From: Diphasiastrum complanatum
Lineage: Eukaryota > Streptophyta > Lycopodiopsida > Lycopodiales > Lycopodiaceae
NCBI GenBank assembly: GCA_029204225.1
Contig: CM055095.1
Span: forward strand, 17,285,233 to 17,349,232
Length of the DNA stretch: 64,000 nucleotides
Reading direction: 5' to 3'
In this document: one piece after another, positions 22,266-33,769 of the stretch
Layout: each line of letters opens with the position of its first letter
Numbering within the stretch: the first letter of the stretch is position 1
Notes under the pieces: model-generated
Told to the model about the DNA's origin: nothing
The model's database searches: none
The model's input: only the letters and a program-made list of their open reading frames with translations
Made by a program: the position numbers and the translations under genes

Positions 22266-22448
22266 TGTTAGGAGAAAAGGTTCCTGATGGGGGATTGGAC
22301 CAGCTAGAAAGCCCTACAGGGAAAGGACCCACACTGTCCTTACGTGAGTAATCAGGTCTCTGGCCACTTCCAGTCCTGAGGGTCCCACTGATTACCCCGT
22401 ACTCCCGGATCAATGAAAGTTTTCTAGGCTCTCAGAGATATGACCAAC
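22266..22448 (-). repeat. Candidate short LTR (183 bp)
   Basis: The plus strand runs TGTTAGGAGAAAAGG...GATATGACCAACA, with TGTT...AACA ends, and the PBS-like sequence lies just left of it. No second copy or target duplication was found. It may belong to a minus-strand gypsy-type element. Confidence 0.35.
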
Positions 22449-22460
22449 AGGAGAGTATGC

Positions 22461-24296
22461 TTATACAAATCCAAGAGCTGCTAGTGCATTACGGATACGT
22501 AGTGTATAGGTGGTTTGTGCTACCCAACGATAATGATCATGGAGGTATACAATGGCTAGAATCAGAAAACCATTTACGTTTACTTCTTTGGCGATGTCTC
22601 CAAGACGAACTTCTTGAGCAGTGGTATCAAATGCTATTATCTCTATGTTGACCTGCCCTAAAATACGTATAACTAAACAGAATTGGCATGGGCCTCTAAA
22701 GTGTACTCTATCCATGACATGATTCTAGGTATGCACCTACAGTTGTCGTGTACGTTAATTGGAGTCTTGCAGGGATGCTGTAGTGGCCAATCCTTCTGGG
22801 GTTTGGGTGATATGTCTGAGAATTGTAGTTAGGTCCTCATCAGTAGTAGTTTGAGAGGGAGGTCGCTGATGGGTTCTTACTTGTTCAATGTAGCGAATAT
22901 TTGTTATGCCTACACATACCCAGTTTAGGTTGGTCTCTAGCTCATACACAAGTAGGGTACTTTCATCAGCTCTATGCCTAATTCGGAACAATTGATCACC
23001 TAATAAGAAACCGATGCACATGAGGGCTATAAAAGTAATAGTAGGCCACTCCTTGCCACACCACCTGACAAAAATCTCTTGGTAGGGGTACATCACCAAA
23101 TGTCGTACTAGTCATGAGGAGTCTATTGAGGTAAAAGCTTGATGAATTGGTTGTAATTCTATGGTGCAGGTGGTCATCATTACCCATAGTTGATTTAGCT
23201 TGATGTATAGTGTGGCCTTTACTCGGAATCCCTCATTATCCACTTCTATTGCTAAATCTCCTGTTCGAAGGCCACATATCGTAGTATTGAGTCCTATGAT
23301 CGTAACATAGAGACAGTACTGTGAAGTATGGGGCAATATCGGCTCCTCTGTCATGTCTTAACTTGTCTCATAGTATAGTGTTCTGTAGAACATCTTTTTG
23401 AGCTGAATATGACCTAGCTAAGGTGATTTCCTCCTTTGGCTTCCATTCCACTCTCATGTGACCGGTATCCGAAAATATTATGTGTACACAAGATTGGTCC
23501 GTCTCAACCCCCCTGTGCTCCTTAGTCCACTTTCCCTTAGCATGTTCTCTAGACTATCCACCCCTCTATGTAGGATTCTACAGAGGAGCCTTCGACCATA
23601 CTCTCATTCCTTGCTTGTACTCCTAGGTCTTGTTTTAATCATCTATTGGTACTACTGACTGATCCTAGTGACTATACTGCTTGCTCGAATGGTAGGGTTG
23701 GCTGGATGACTCTTGTATAGTTCATGGAAATGGCATAGGCTATATACTAGAATCCGTCAATTATGAACTCGTATGCTTCGAATAGCTATACCCCCCAAGT
23801 GTTGTGTTCTAAAAAAAGTGTGCTTGGAGCTTAAATGGGGGTAGAGTGCAGGGGTGTAGAAGTGATAGTGCCGGATTGCTTCTCGGATTAGTTGGCAGAC
23901 ATCCCCTACCATGGGTTGAAATTTTTTTTCATTCATCATTTCCAAAAGTCCGGACCATCATAGAGAAAAGATAGTTCTGTATACTTCCTCCTCTATTCTT
24001 TGTGACAGGTCCTTTGGTTAGGATTCTCAAATACACTTCTAGCCTAAGGAGATCCTATAGATATTTCTATGATCTTTCTAGGACCTCTCCTATGCTTAAC
24101 CTCAATACACTAGATCACCTCCTTTAATACCAGGACGTTACTCTCGAAGGGAAGGCGCCGATTACGAGCTAGGTTGATTGGGGTAGTTGTTATCTGAGCC
24201 CATCAACATTCTGTGAACTATAGAGCTAGGGCCACCCTATGCCGGTAAGACACTACCTATCCTCCCTTAGAGTATGACCTTTAGAATGTGGGGGAT
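22461..24296 (-). pseudogene. Unidentified repeat-domain protein remnant, copy 1
   Basis: The minus strand shows alternating related segments: Y1 (GDVCQLIREAIRHYHFYTPA, about 23900), X1 (LYVTIIGLNTTICGLRTGDL..., VKATLYIKLNQLWVMMT, 23310-23130), Y2 (RDFCQVVWQGVAYYYFYSPH, about 23090-23010) and X2 (EVRLGDIAKEVNVNGFLILA, IVYLHDHYRWVAQTTYT, 22650-22480). X1 and X2 resemble each other, and so do Y1 and Y2. Stops and frame changes separate them. An inverted copy lies at 53176-54893. No family is recognised; an old viral or transposon structural protein is one possibility, without direct support. Confidence 0.5.
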
Positions 24297-24734
24297 TGGC
24301 TTCTACCTCATTAGATCTGGTTTTTCTTTTGACTGAGTGTACTGTTGTCCATAATGGGACCATGACTTTAATACTCCCTGATATGATGGCTAGTTATGTA
24401 AATGGACTTCCATAATTCTTACTAGCTAGGTTAGATCCTCAACTAAGTACAATTGGTAAGAGTTTTGATGAATGTCGTAGGAGCCTCCAAGGGATACTTG
24501 ATCAATAAACATAGCCAGAAAAACCAACAAGCATTAAATGGCAATACGGTATTATTTCTAAGTCATTGTTGTGCAGAGTAGGGTGCTAGCTATACGCGCC
24601 GCCTTGTTTGCTAGGCGGTGGCATTTTTCCAACCATTAGGCCTAGGTATTTCGCTAGGTAGTTCCAATGGTAGAGGTGACTTGATTGACTCTTTACCAAA
24701 GTGGCATGTTTCAACCACTTTGACTTCAGATGTT
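24297..24734. other. No recognisable gene
   Basis: This filler differs from the matching position in the right arm (52226-53175), so at least one side carries an insertion or replacement. No coding motif is seen. Confidence 0.4.
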
Positions 24735-24805
24735 ATTTTCGCCCATCAAAGCTTATAGAAGCATTTGGTTTTGCTTGTAACACATTGATCAGGTCGCGAT
24801 GCAAG
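24735..24805 (+). repeat. Inverted partner of 52148-52225
   Basis: The 71 bp from gcccatcaaagcttatagaa to gcgatgcaagacc are an almost exact reverse complement of 52225-52148. In the right arm the match continues directly into sequence homologous to 31.3 kb here, so about 6.5 kb (24806-31303) separates neighbouring blocks on this side. Confidence 0.75.
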
Positions 24806-25095
24806 ACCCCATTTCAGGTAGGTGTTGGTAATGTCCTTCCAGGTGACACTATGCATGCATTAGGGTGATGTCATTCACCATTGACATCTCTTTAATCACT
24901 GGACAACAAAGGGCATCAACCAGCCACTACCACTGTCCCTAGTTTGTATGGTGACTTATGTTGAGAGTCATTACTTCTAATAGATTTGCTCTTCTGTCAG
25001 CTTCTTACCAAATACTAAACACTCCAATGACTCTAATGAAGTGCCATAACTCCCTTTCCTTGGCAACAGAAAGTACATTAGTTTATTGAACACAT
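24806..25095. other. No recognisable gene
   Basis: Short intergenic stretch without motifs. Confidence 0.35.
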
Positions 25096-25695
25096 TGTTG
25101 GATATACTTCACAATGACAAAATTTCCAGAATTCACACGTGTGGGGAATGTTTACAAGTGTGATGGATCTAATTAAGCTTTATGATTAGCACAGTAACCT
25201 GATTCTAGATTGATTAGCAAAATCTAGTACATAAGTTATGGCTTAACCACAATCTAGCATGCTAAGCATCAGAATATGATAGCAATGAATCAATAATGAG
25301 CAAAAGTACAAGATATAAGTGTATTAGCATTAGCCTTAACATGAGTTAGAGAGAGAAAGATAGAGAGATAACAAGCAAAAAATGTGTGGATCCAAAATGG
25401 CATGAGATAGCTACAAAGCTTTGGTTCTTCATCACAAAATATGAGGAGAGCTACACATATTTATGGAGTTTGAGGTAGCTCGAGGTAGAACCACATCCAT
25501 CCATCATTCAATGACATCTAAAGTGACAACTAGAGCCTATGTGACATTTGTCACTTCTCATGCATGAAACTCTACCAACTTTTTCCAAGTGTGCTAGTTC
25601 TAACTTGGCATTTTGCATTTGTGAACAACATACTTGCATGGTACAACATTTGTAGCAAGCCTAAAGTCAAGATGGATTATTTTTCCATTTCAACA
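25096..25695. repeat. Probable solo LTR (600 bp)
   Basis: It runs TGTTGGATATAC...CATTTCAACA and is flanked by cacat (25091-25095) and cacaa (25696-25700), a 4/5 match expected for an old target duplication. It shares features with the solo LTR at 61118-61919: a cacacgtgtgg palindrome near the left end, an agctcgaggtaga word and a tgacatttgtcac-like stretch. No internal region is attached. Confidence 0.5.
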
Positions 25696-28600
25696 CACAA
25701 TAGACTGTAACTTCATAACACAACTTGAGAATACTGCAAGAGCAGAGTTGAGTTTATGAACTCTTTTCTCAGAGATTCTAGGAACATATAGAGACTGGGA
25801 GAACCTAACTAACCCAATACTACTTCAAATATCATGAGCTAATCCCCTAACACACAATTGTATGAATCAGACCCAACACATTAAAGTTCCACTGAATGGG
25901 AAAAATGCCATCACAGCATCAAGAATCAGCATAGAACAGTCTAGGTGCAGTATCCATTAACCCACACAAAAGAGTTAAGCATGATCACTCCTAACCCATA
26001 ACAAAAACAATTAATAGTATTGCATGGACTCAAAATCCAGAGGAAGAGGCAACATTCCACCAAAGGATGACAATCTTAGAATCTTAAAAATTCAACACCA
26101 CAACTACATCACTAGAGAATTGATGGGGCAACGGAGTGTGAAGAACATGAACAGAGAAGAGAGCAGGAATATTGCAGAACAACTCTCCCATTACAATCAG
26201 CTGCTAGATGCAAAAACAGTCTTATAGAAAGCTTATGCTAAGTATACTCACAACTTTAAGTGTTCTAGTTGCCCAACAAGATCTTAAGAATTAGTTCATA
26301 CACACAAAAGCGAGAGTACAGTCCACCGATAGGATTTAACTAGGAAATGAAATCAGTTTTTTACTTTTGATCAGTTCCTATCAAATACAAATTTTCCAAT
26401 ATAAATAGACTGTTTTTTCTTTTTATTGACCGGTTTGGCATTACTACGTCAATATTAACAAAAGCTATCAAAACGTCAGAATATGAAATTTCATGAATGG
26501 AAATCCTACCAATAGGATTTCAGTAACTCTTAAATTGTATCCAACCAGATTTCACTGCCCCGGATAAAGAATTCTATCACCACTTATTCTTTCTGGCCAT
26601 TTCATATTGTTTGGCGGTTTTAAATACAATTTTGCCGAGTATCTTGCACAAACGTTCACTTGACCCATTTCTAACAATCAGTATTGATTAAAAATATATC
26701 AGACAAGTAACCAATTTCAAATTGTAACCAAATATGAAATTCAACAGAAAACAAAAAAAATTTCAATTTTAACTTTCAACTTGGGAGTTCCCTAATCCAA
26801 AAGTTAAAATGACATTATAATATACATTGTTGGCAAATTCCATGTACCTGAATACAATGTTTTTTACGGTTCCTTATGTCAATCTTAAATTATCTATAAC
26901 CAAGAAATAATTTAGCTTTAGTAAAAACACTGTGATTAACTCTGACTGATTAACTCAATGTAATCAATTCACAAATCTAAACTCATTCCATAGATAACAG
27001 AAAATTGACTGAAATTTTGATTTTTCGGAAAAACTCGATTTTTGACACAATTTATGTAATTCAAAATATTCTGACAAAAATACTATTAGTACAATAGGTA
27101 ATCGAAATCGAAAAATCAAAATATTGTTTGATTCTTTTTTGGCTTTCTACAAACCCAATTCATGGAACTCTTGGCTCTAACTTCAGGGACAGCTTCAAAA
27201 GACTTTGGTTCAACTCCTTAGAAGCTCTACATGGTGTTTTACAGCCACCTACTATCCAACTTTATGAAAAAACAAGCAAAAATGATGATTTTTGGCTATT
27301 TTCCAGTTTTTTTTTTCACTATAAAAGTGGATTTTCATGACATGCAACTCTTTCTCCATCACATGCAAGCCAATTTACAGAATTATAGCCATCTAATTGA
27401 TCTGATCTTTCTGAATTTTAGTTCACCATCAATTTTGAGTCAAAAAGCATAAAAAAGCAAGCAATTTTGACCAAACCATAGTCTGGAACCAGAAATCATA
27501 GAAAGAACCAACATGCATCATTAATTCCATCATTAATGATCCCTAAACTGAAAGTACACTTGGCATAACTAATAAGATTGATTCACTAGAGTACCGTGTA
27601 TCCAAGTCTAGGACTATAATGAATTGTAGTTTTTCATGATCTACACAATGGTGTAAACAAATGCTACAATATCTCAACCACGCGACCAGAGCATTATGTT
27701 CAGTGTGAACATGTCATTGGTCACTTGGCTCCGATATCAAGTAGGGTATGAATTTTCAAACTACCATAACTTTTTAGCCATGCGTCAGATTGAAGTGATC
27801 CAAAAAGAAAAAGTGTGAAGTTTTTCATGATCTATGTAATGGTTTAAAGAGGTACTACATTTCTTTTACTAGCGGTATTCTATTTTCCTCCTCCACATGT
27901 GCTCACTCCACCTGCCTTCCGATGGCGAGGCACGACGCGACGCGACGACATATGCATGAGGACATGGCCTTGGGTTTCCCAACCACTTCATTTTGAATTT
28001 TAGTGTGATCGGTTTATCTCAGAAGTAGCTGCCCAAAATTGAAGTTGGGCCGCCACCGTTATGGTCTAGCACACATGGAAACACACCATTGGGCCATGTG
28101 GACATAAAACCTTTGAAAAGTCAAAAAAAGCATCTTTACAAAAGGCCCTTTTGGATTCAAGAGTTCCCCTAATGTTTTGATGGAAATCAATGGATTTTTG
28201 ATGGTTTTTGGTGATTTTTCACCTAGAATTCCAGTTTTTGCATGGAATTGATCATCGCTACTGACCTAGTACGTTTTCCAGAGTTCAATTGCTGTTTTAT
28301 AGTCATTATTGAGTGGATCTAATGATTGCACGCTGGTTGAATAGTCAAAAGGATGATTAGACAGTGATTTTGGACCAAAAATTGGGTTTTTTGGGCTAGA
28401 AATGGGCTATAGAATCCATAATTGACTGAAGTCAGAACTTGTAGTGCTTGAATGTACTGGATATATAGGTATTTGGGTCTGACTGCACTTATTTGTGGAT
28501 TTGATCTAGAAGGTATGGTCAAAATTAGTCAAAAACAAGGTTTTTTTTATGGTTTTTGGACAAATTTTGTGGTATTTCATAAAATTTATAGCCAATAATT

Positions 28601-28931
28601 TGTATGCACATTTTCAGAGGTGTAATGAAGCCTTCCTAGAGCTTTCATGAAGTTTGTTTAGGATTGGACACCATTAGGAGTCTCAAAAACGCAAAAAATA
28701 GTGTATGTTTTGGGGTTTGTTGAGCATGAATACCTATCTAATGGTGGTCTGAACCTGTTGGTTCTCATTACAAGCTTAAAGATATGATGCATTGCCTTTG
28801 TTTTGAGCCATCATGCATCCAATTTGGTTGTGGGATTATGTTGAATTATTCGTGGGAACGGGTCGAAAGCATAAAGAAAAACTTCTCTGGCTTCCACTTA
28901 TGAGGACAGAAGTGGTTCAAGGGGGGAAGAA
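25696..28931. other. AT-rich intergenic DNA, no recognisable gene
   Basis: About 3.2 kb without transposon protein motifs. The open frame at 26024-26224 (MDSKSRGRGNIPPKDDNLRI) and others are short and unsupported. A small gcgacgcgacgacat-type GC-rich patch lies at about 27930. The last 90 bp before 28932 end with a purine-rich caaggggggaagaa, which may be a polypurine tract for the LTR-like sequence that follows. Confidence 0.4.
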
Positions 28932-29280
28932 TGTTATGTCTATGTCTAGTATGAGGGATTTAGAATAATTCTTGACGTGGATAGCTGGTCACTCCAGTTG
29001 TATGTAGTTATTAGTTATGCCTTGTCATTCTGGGCATGGCCGATAAAGTAATTAATAATCATATCAGGGCCCAGACATATATTTGGACATAGGAGCACTT
29101 GCATGATGTTTGACTGCTATATGCAAAAATAGGAGGTAAATAGCTTATTATAGGATATGCATGGGGATCCTAAGGGGATTATTCTCTCCTCTTGGAGAGA
29201 ATATATCCCATGGAAACTCGCCCATCTCCCTATTCAAATTTCATATTCATGAGCCAGGATCCTCTCCTTTCTTGTATTAA
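28932..29280 (+). repeat. LTR-like start after a polypurine tract
   Basis: TGTTATGTCTATG follows directly on caaggggggaagaa, the arrangement seen at the 3' end of many plant gypsy elements. No pol is visible upstream and the right end is unknown, so this is a weak call based on the junction alone. Confidence 0.3.
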
Positions 29281-29286
29281 TTCATT

Positions 29287-29385
29287 GTGGCTTGGGGGCA
29301 AAGTGGTTAGGGTATTGACTAGCCATTTCCGTAGGTTGGGTGGTTTATACTCCACCGGTGCCCTTTTGGTTTGCATGTGATAGGA
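29287..29385 (+). repeat. tRNA-like SINE-head candidate
   Basis: An A-box-like gcaaagtggttagg (about 29298) and a B-box-like ggtttatactcc (29342-29353) are spaced about 40 bp apart. The ends gggggca (29294-29300) and tgccctt (29359-29365) can pair over 7 positions, with two G-U pairs. A T-arm-like stem ggtgg/ccacc is present. The anticodon arm does not fold convincingly, so it is not called a tRNA gene. Confidence 0.35.
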
Positions 29386-29399
29386 TTCTTGAAGATCTT

Positions 29400-31060
29400 C
29401 ACTTGGCGATCATTATACTTTATCCATAACTTCTTTTCAAAGATTAGAATCGGACTGACTGAGCGCCTCTTCGATAGTAGTTGTCTCTTGAACAAGGTAA
29501 GCTACATACTCATCAATATACCTTATAGGTGGTCTACATTCTCTTGTTGATCTTCTGGGAAATGAGTAAAGTTGATTATTTTCATCATATTGTAGCTATT
29601 GGATTGCAACATCATCATCTTCGGATTCGTTGTTGATAACCTGTTCTTTTGGAGTAGACAAGAGCTTGGAACTTCAATAGGAATAGTTGACTTAGGAAAA
29701 AAAGTGTTTGATGTTTTGGGAGAGTCCGATAGTTTGGCTATATGAGCTTTAGGTTCTATTCTTTATCTCAACAAGTCCATTTGACTGAGGCGAATAGAAG
29801 GTAATGTATTGTTGATCAATGTCGTTGTTAAGGCAATACTCCTTGAATTCGATAGAGATGTATTATCCCCCATTGTTGGACTTTTTACCAGTTTCATTTT
29901 TTGCATGCTCTTGGAATTGTCGAAAGATTTTGAAAGCCTCCGATTTGTGCTTAGTGAAATAAATAACTATTCTTCTGGAATATTTGCAATGAAGGTAATG
30001 AGATAGTTTTCATCAAGCAACGATGGAGTTTGAATTGGACCACATGTATTTGAATGAACAATGTCTAACACATCTCTAGCAAGTTTGTGTAGCCATAAGA
30101 AAAATGCGTTAAGCTGGTTTTGTAGGGAGGCACCAGGGAAGAACTTGGCAAGATTGTTTATCATGAACCAGATGGCGTGCTCAAACCAAACAATAGAAGA
30201 GTTGTTTTACATTTGTCACCGCATCTGCATTTGAAGAAAGGTCTTTTACAGTTCCATATTTTGGCTTGATGCAAGCTCATTCTGTTAAAGCCAGTATCAA
30301 AGTGACCTCTAGTTCTAGCCCAAGTCTGCTCATAAGGACATCTCGTAGGTTCAAATTTGCTCATTTCTATAACAGTGTCAAAGGCAATAGGAGTGTCAAA
30401 AGAAGGATTCTTGTGCAGAGATGCAAGTTTACATGCTTGGACTTCAGCATCAGTAAGATTGGTAAGAATAGTTCATAATTCAATAGAAATGGGTGCCAAA
30501 AAGTTTATAGAAGGAAGGCTCCAAATTTTGTAGGCAGTTTTAGCAGATTTTAGTTCGATAGTGCGACTAGGCACCAAGGGTACTTGGCAGCTCTTAGATT
30601 GACAAAATTCAAAGGCAGAAAGGCTGTCACTTTTACAGATTTGTTGAGAGAAAGATTCAAGCTAGGAGGCACTTTCTTCATCAAGGTCTTCAGTAAAGAT
30701 CAAAGGGTGAGGAGGGATAGGCGTATCAATATGAGTAGGGGTATCAGCAGCAAAGCACCATTTTTTTTTTCCAAACATAGTCAAAATATTTCGAATACAA
30801 ATTATAGTACTTTTCTTCAATAGCAATACGTTCGGCAAAATCAGCAAGGTCCATATAGATTTTTTCAACCAAGGTCAGTGTATCCTTTTATTCAACAAAT
30901 TCCAAATAGATCTTGATCCAATCCATGGCTGTCATCAAGTCAACTAGGCAAAATATTTTATCATCAAGACCAACTGCATTACATGTAGCCATATCATAAG
31001 AAGTAATAAGCTTGTGAATTTGAATAGCTTTCTTCATGCAACAAATAATAGTCTAAACAA
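29400..31060 (-). pseudogene. gag-pol: Copia F, heavily decayed gag-integrase remnant
   Basis: Reading downward: gag-like pieces at about 31050-30770 (VEKIYMDLADFAERIAIEEK, YYNLYSKYFDYVW), then integrase at about 30100-29770 (DVLDIVHSNTCGPIQTPSLL, FKEYCLNNDIDQQYITFYSP, QSNGL). After a deletion comes the linker before RT (RRSTRE-PP-RYIDEY, about 29560-29400). There are many stops and frame changes. The RT itself is missing. The middle (30160-30770) is too eroded to assign. Confidence 0.55.
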
Positions 31061-31304
31061 AAGGGTTAGGAGGAGGAAGGGGCTCCCCATGACCAAGAGT
31101 AGCTGCATCATAAAACATACATTGTTAGCCATAAAATACAAGTGAAGGTAAAGGTAAGGTACTACCCCGGCCAAAAGGTAGTTAGGTTTGCATCTTAAAA
31201 AGAAGTAGAGAGAGAGTAACTGAATATCAAATAGTCTCTCCTGACAAGTCAAGACTAAACCCTTTGAACCCTTCAATCCATAGCATAACAAGTAAAAATA
31301 AAGT
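31061..31304. other. No recognisable gene
   Basis: Between copia F gag and the inverted block at 31305. It may include the copia F leader, but no primer site was found. Confidence 0.35.
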
Positions 31305-31632
31305 TGTATAAAGTTTTACAGTATAGAGTACCATAAAGCAAAGCAACCTTTAGGACACTCAGCTGTTACCTGCCACCATCCCACACAACAAAACTGCACA
31401 AGTTAGTTACGTGAGGAAGACATGTGTCATATGTGAGCATGAGTTGTTATCCATGTCTGAAACAAGATTCACTACTTTATCAGCATGCTTGCAAGTACAA
31501 TTGATAAGTCCAATCATTCCCATCAAACATTCTATACCTAGCAGTACATCCTGCCCTTTAACGAAACCGTATCAGGGCATATGCCACACTGATCAATATA
31601 AGGGTCAAAGGAATGTATTAAATTCACATTAA
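31305..31632 (-). repeat. Inverted partner of 51832-52145
   Basis: The sequence is the reverse complement of 52145 down to about 51832 with scattered changes. On the minus strand both copies can be read as LLGIECLMGMIGLINCTCKH, but stops are frequent. In the right arm this block begins where the Penelope-like coding similarity ends. Confidence 0.75.
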
Positions 31633-33013
31633 CATTTTACACATAAGAAGCTATTTTACAATACACAAACAAAGCGAGAAATGACTTAAGTATCAGTGCT
31701 AGGTACTAGGGCAGATCTGTGCCATACTAGCCCTAAGGACATTCCATGAAGACAGTTAGGAGTCCAAGCACTTCGTAGCTTTGGCAAATCCATGCCATCT
31801 AAGCCCACTTTTAGTCACACTCTGACCAAGTATATAGCTCACCTTCCGTAGCCGCTTTTAGTTTTGTGAGCTCATATCGTATCTTTAGAAACATTTAGAC
31901 CAATCCATATAAGTTAATGGGAAGAAACAAAAATACTTCAAGAACTCATAAATGCATACACTTATCTAGAAAACCCATTTGTGTGCAAGCATCGTATTGC
32001 AACCCTTCTTGCGAGCTACCCATCTCCAACTGCTCAAGCGAAACACTCCTAATGTACTAGTGGTTTCACACTGAAAATAGCTAGTTAATGGTAGTGCTTT
32101 TACCTTACCGGTGTGTCACAGTTTTAACAACGATTTGTAGAATAGCCAAGCATACTTTGAAAAGTTAAAAGCGTTTTTTAGATGCCATAGAACAAGTAGA
32201 TTACTTGAATTCCAGCACACCTCACGTGGTAGTTTAGCTTTAGTTTCATTGTACTAAAAGCTTATTGTTATATCTTATGTTTCTAGAAGTCTCCTTTAGT
32301 GCAATACATATAGCCATATGTATTGATAGTTGCCACCATCATTCATATTACCATTTAGTAGCAGTATTAATCAACCTACACTTTTGATAGCATTATGGAC
32401 AACTTCTACTGAGCCATATTTGAAGTATGCCAACCATTCATCGTAGTAGGTTATGATTAGACAGAGGTCTATGCATCAAATGCTATTTCCTACTAAAATG
32501 ATACTTGAAAATCATGACAAAACTTGAAAACACAGCACGTGGAAAGGTGCTCCAGCGCTGCTAGGATAGCGGCCAGTCGTCATGTATGTAAAGTGTCTTC
32601 AAGAAGCGAATGTAAATGCATCCAAACACACACAAAAGGTGCGTGTAGGTGCGATCTGTAGAGTGCTGGCCAGTAGCATATAGCTCATGCCTGATCTACT
32701 ACCAATCAATAGCATAAAGTGTGCTCATCCAACAGATGTATCAAGCTATCTTTTGATAAATCGATAAAAGCAAGTATAGGTATCATATATCTAGTTTGCT
32801 ATGGATTGCTATTTGATGCAGCGCCCAAACGTAGTACCTTCAAAAGCTTTCTCAGAGGCATGAATACTACAACCATTCACAGTTATCATAATCTGAATGA
32901 GCCATTTACCAAAAGCATAGCTAGCAAGTGCAACCTTTCACAAGTATTGTGATCATTACACCAAGAATCAAATAGCAATCATACCTTTTACGTAGTATCC
33001 ATTCACATGAATA
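31633..33013. other. No recognisable gene
   Basis: Intergenic DNA without transposon motifs. It ends with gaata just before the copia B LTR. Confidence 0.4.
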
Positions 33014-33240
33014 TGTAGGTAAAATAGTAATTATTCTTCCACAGAGAACATATGAAAGTTTGAATAAATCAAACTAATATCACTGTCTTCAATCGGGTTT
33101 GTATTTGATCTATGTATTAATAGAACAATATTTGTCTTGATTGAATATGCGTGCGAAAATAATATGCGGAATTAAGAGACAACTTAAGACAATTTTAGAC
33201 CAACAAAAACTATTGATCAAAAATGAATTATTAATTTTGA
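33014..33240 (-). repeat. Copia B 3' LTR (truncated)
   Basis: The plus strand starts TGTAGGTAAAATAG and matches the LTR that starts at 46129 for about 225 bp. It then switches abruptly to the copia A LTR at 33241. The rest of this LTR and the end of copia B RNase H were lost together with the left end of the A2 LTR. Confidence 0.75.
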
Positions 33241-33734
33241 ACGCCTGCATGCAAAGACAATTCTGTCTAGGATCTATAGAACCAACTGTCCGCTAGTAAA
33301 GCGAGACGATTACTCGTGAGAGAACCGTGATTCTCCCACGCCAATGCACTGCGTGGATTTGCATGCAGTGCTTAAAGAATCAGAGAAAGATCAATATAGA
33401 TAATTTTTCTTGTCGTGTCTGATCTCGAATAAAAAATGTGTCTACTGTTATTTGTGTGTCTAAGTTTCCTTGTTCATTTTTAATTCCGCACCTTGGTTGA
33501 AACTATGTTGAATGTTGCATTAATTTTATAAACGTAGATCAGCGGTGCCTGACTACATTTTGGAGGACTGTAGGAGTGATTTAGCCAGAAGTGTCCAGCG
33601 ATCACATCTGAACTCCATCCGAGTGGCAAGAGAATCACGGTTGATTTGCCTTCGCGAAAGCTTTGCGGCTGTTTCAGAGACTTCCTTATCTTTCTCTTCA
33701 ATGGCATCAGAGCATATCACCTCGATTCTCATCA
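33241..33734 (+). repeat. Copia A2 5' LTR (left-truncated)
   Basis: It matches 37465-37954 and 13750-14344. It ends TTCTCATCA at 33734 and is followed by a primer site. Confidence 0.8.
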
Positions 33735-33735
33735 G

Positions 33736-33747
33736 TTATATCAGAGC
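33736..33747 (+). promoter_or_regulatory. Copia A2 primer-binding site
   Basis: ttatatcagagc matches the initiator tRNA-Met site TGGTATCAGAGC at 10 of 12 positions and sits one base after the LTR end. Confidence 0.6.
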
Positions 33748-33769
33748 AACGAACAAAAATTGTTCGACC

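Noticed and set aside
29294-29365. Functional tRNA gene
   Set aside because: The acceptor and T-arm-like stems can pair, but no acceptable anticodon arm forms and the T-loop departs from consensus.
33698-33712. ggcatcagagcat as the copia A2 primer site
   Set aside because: Comparison with the solo LTR and the 3' LTR places the LTR end at 33734. The same word occurs inside the 3' LTR, so it is internal to the LTR; the real site is 33736-33747.
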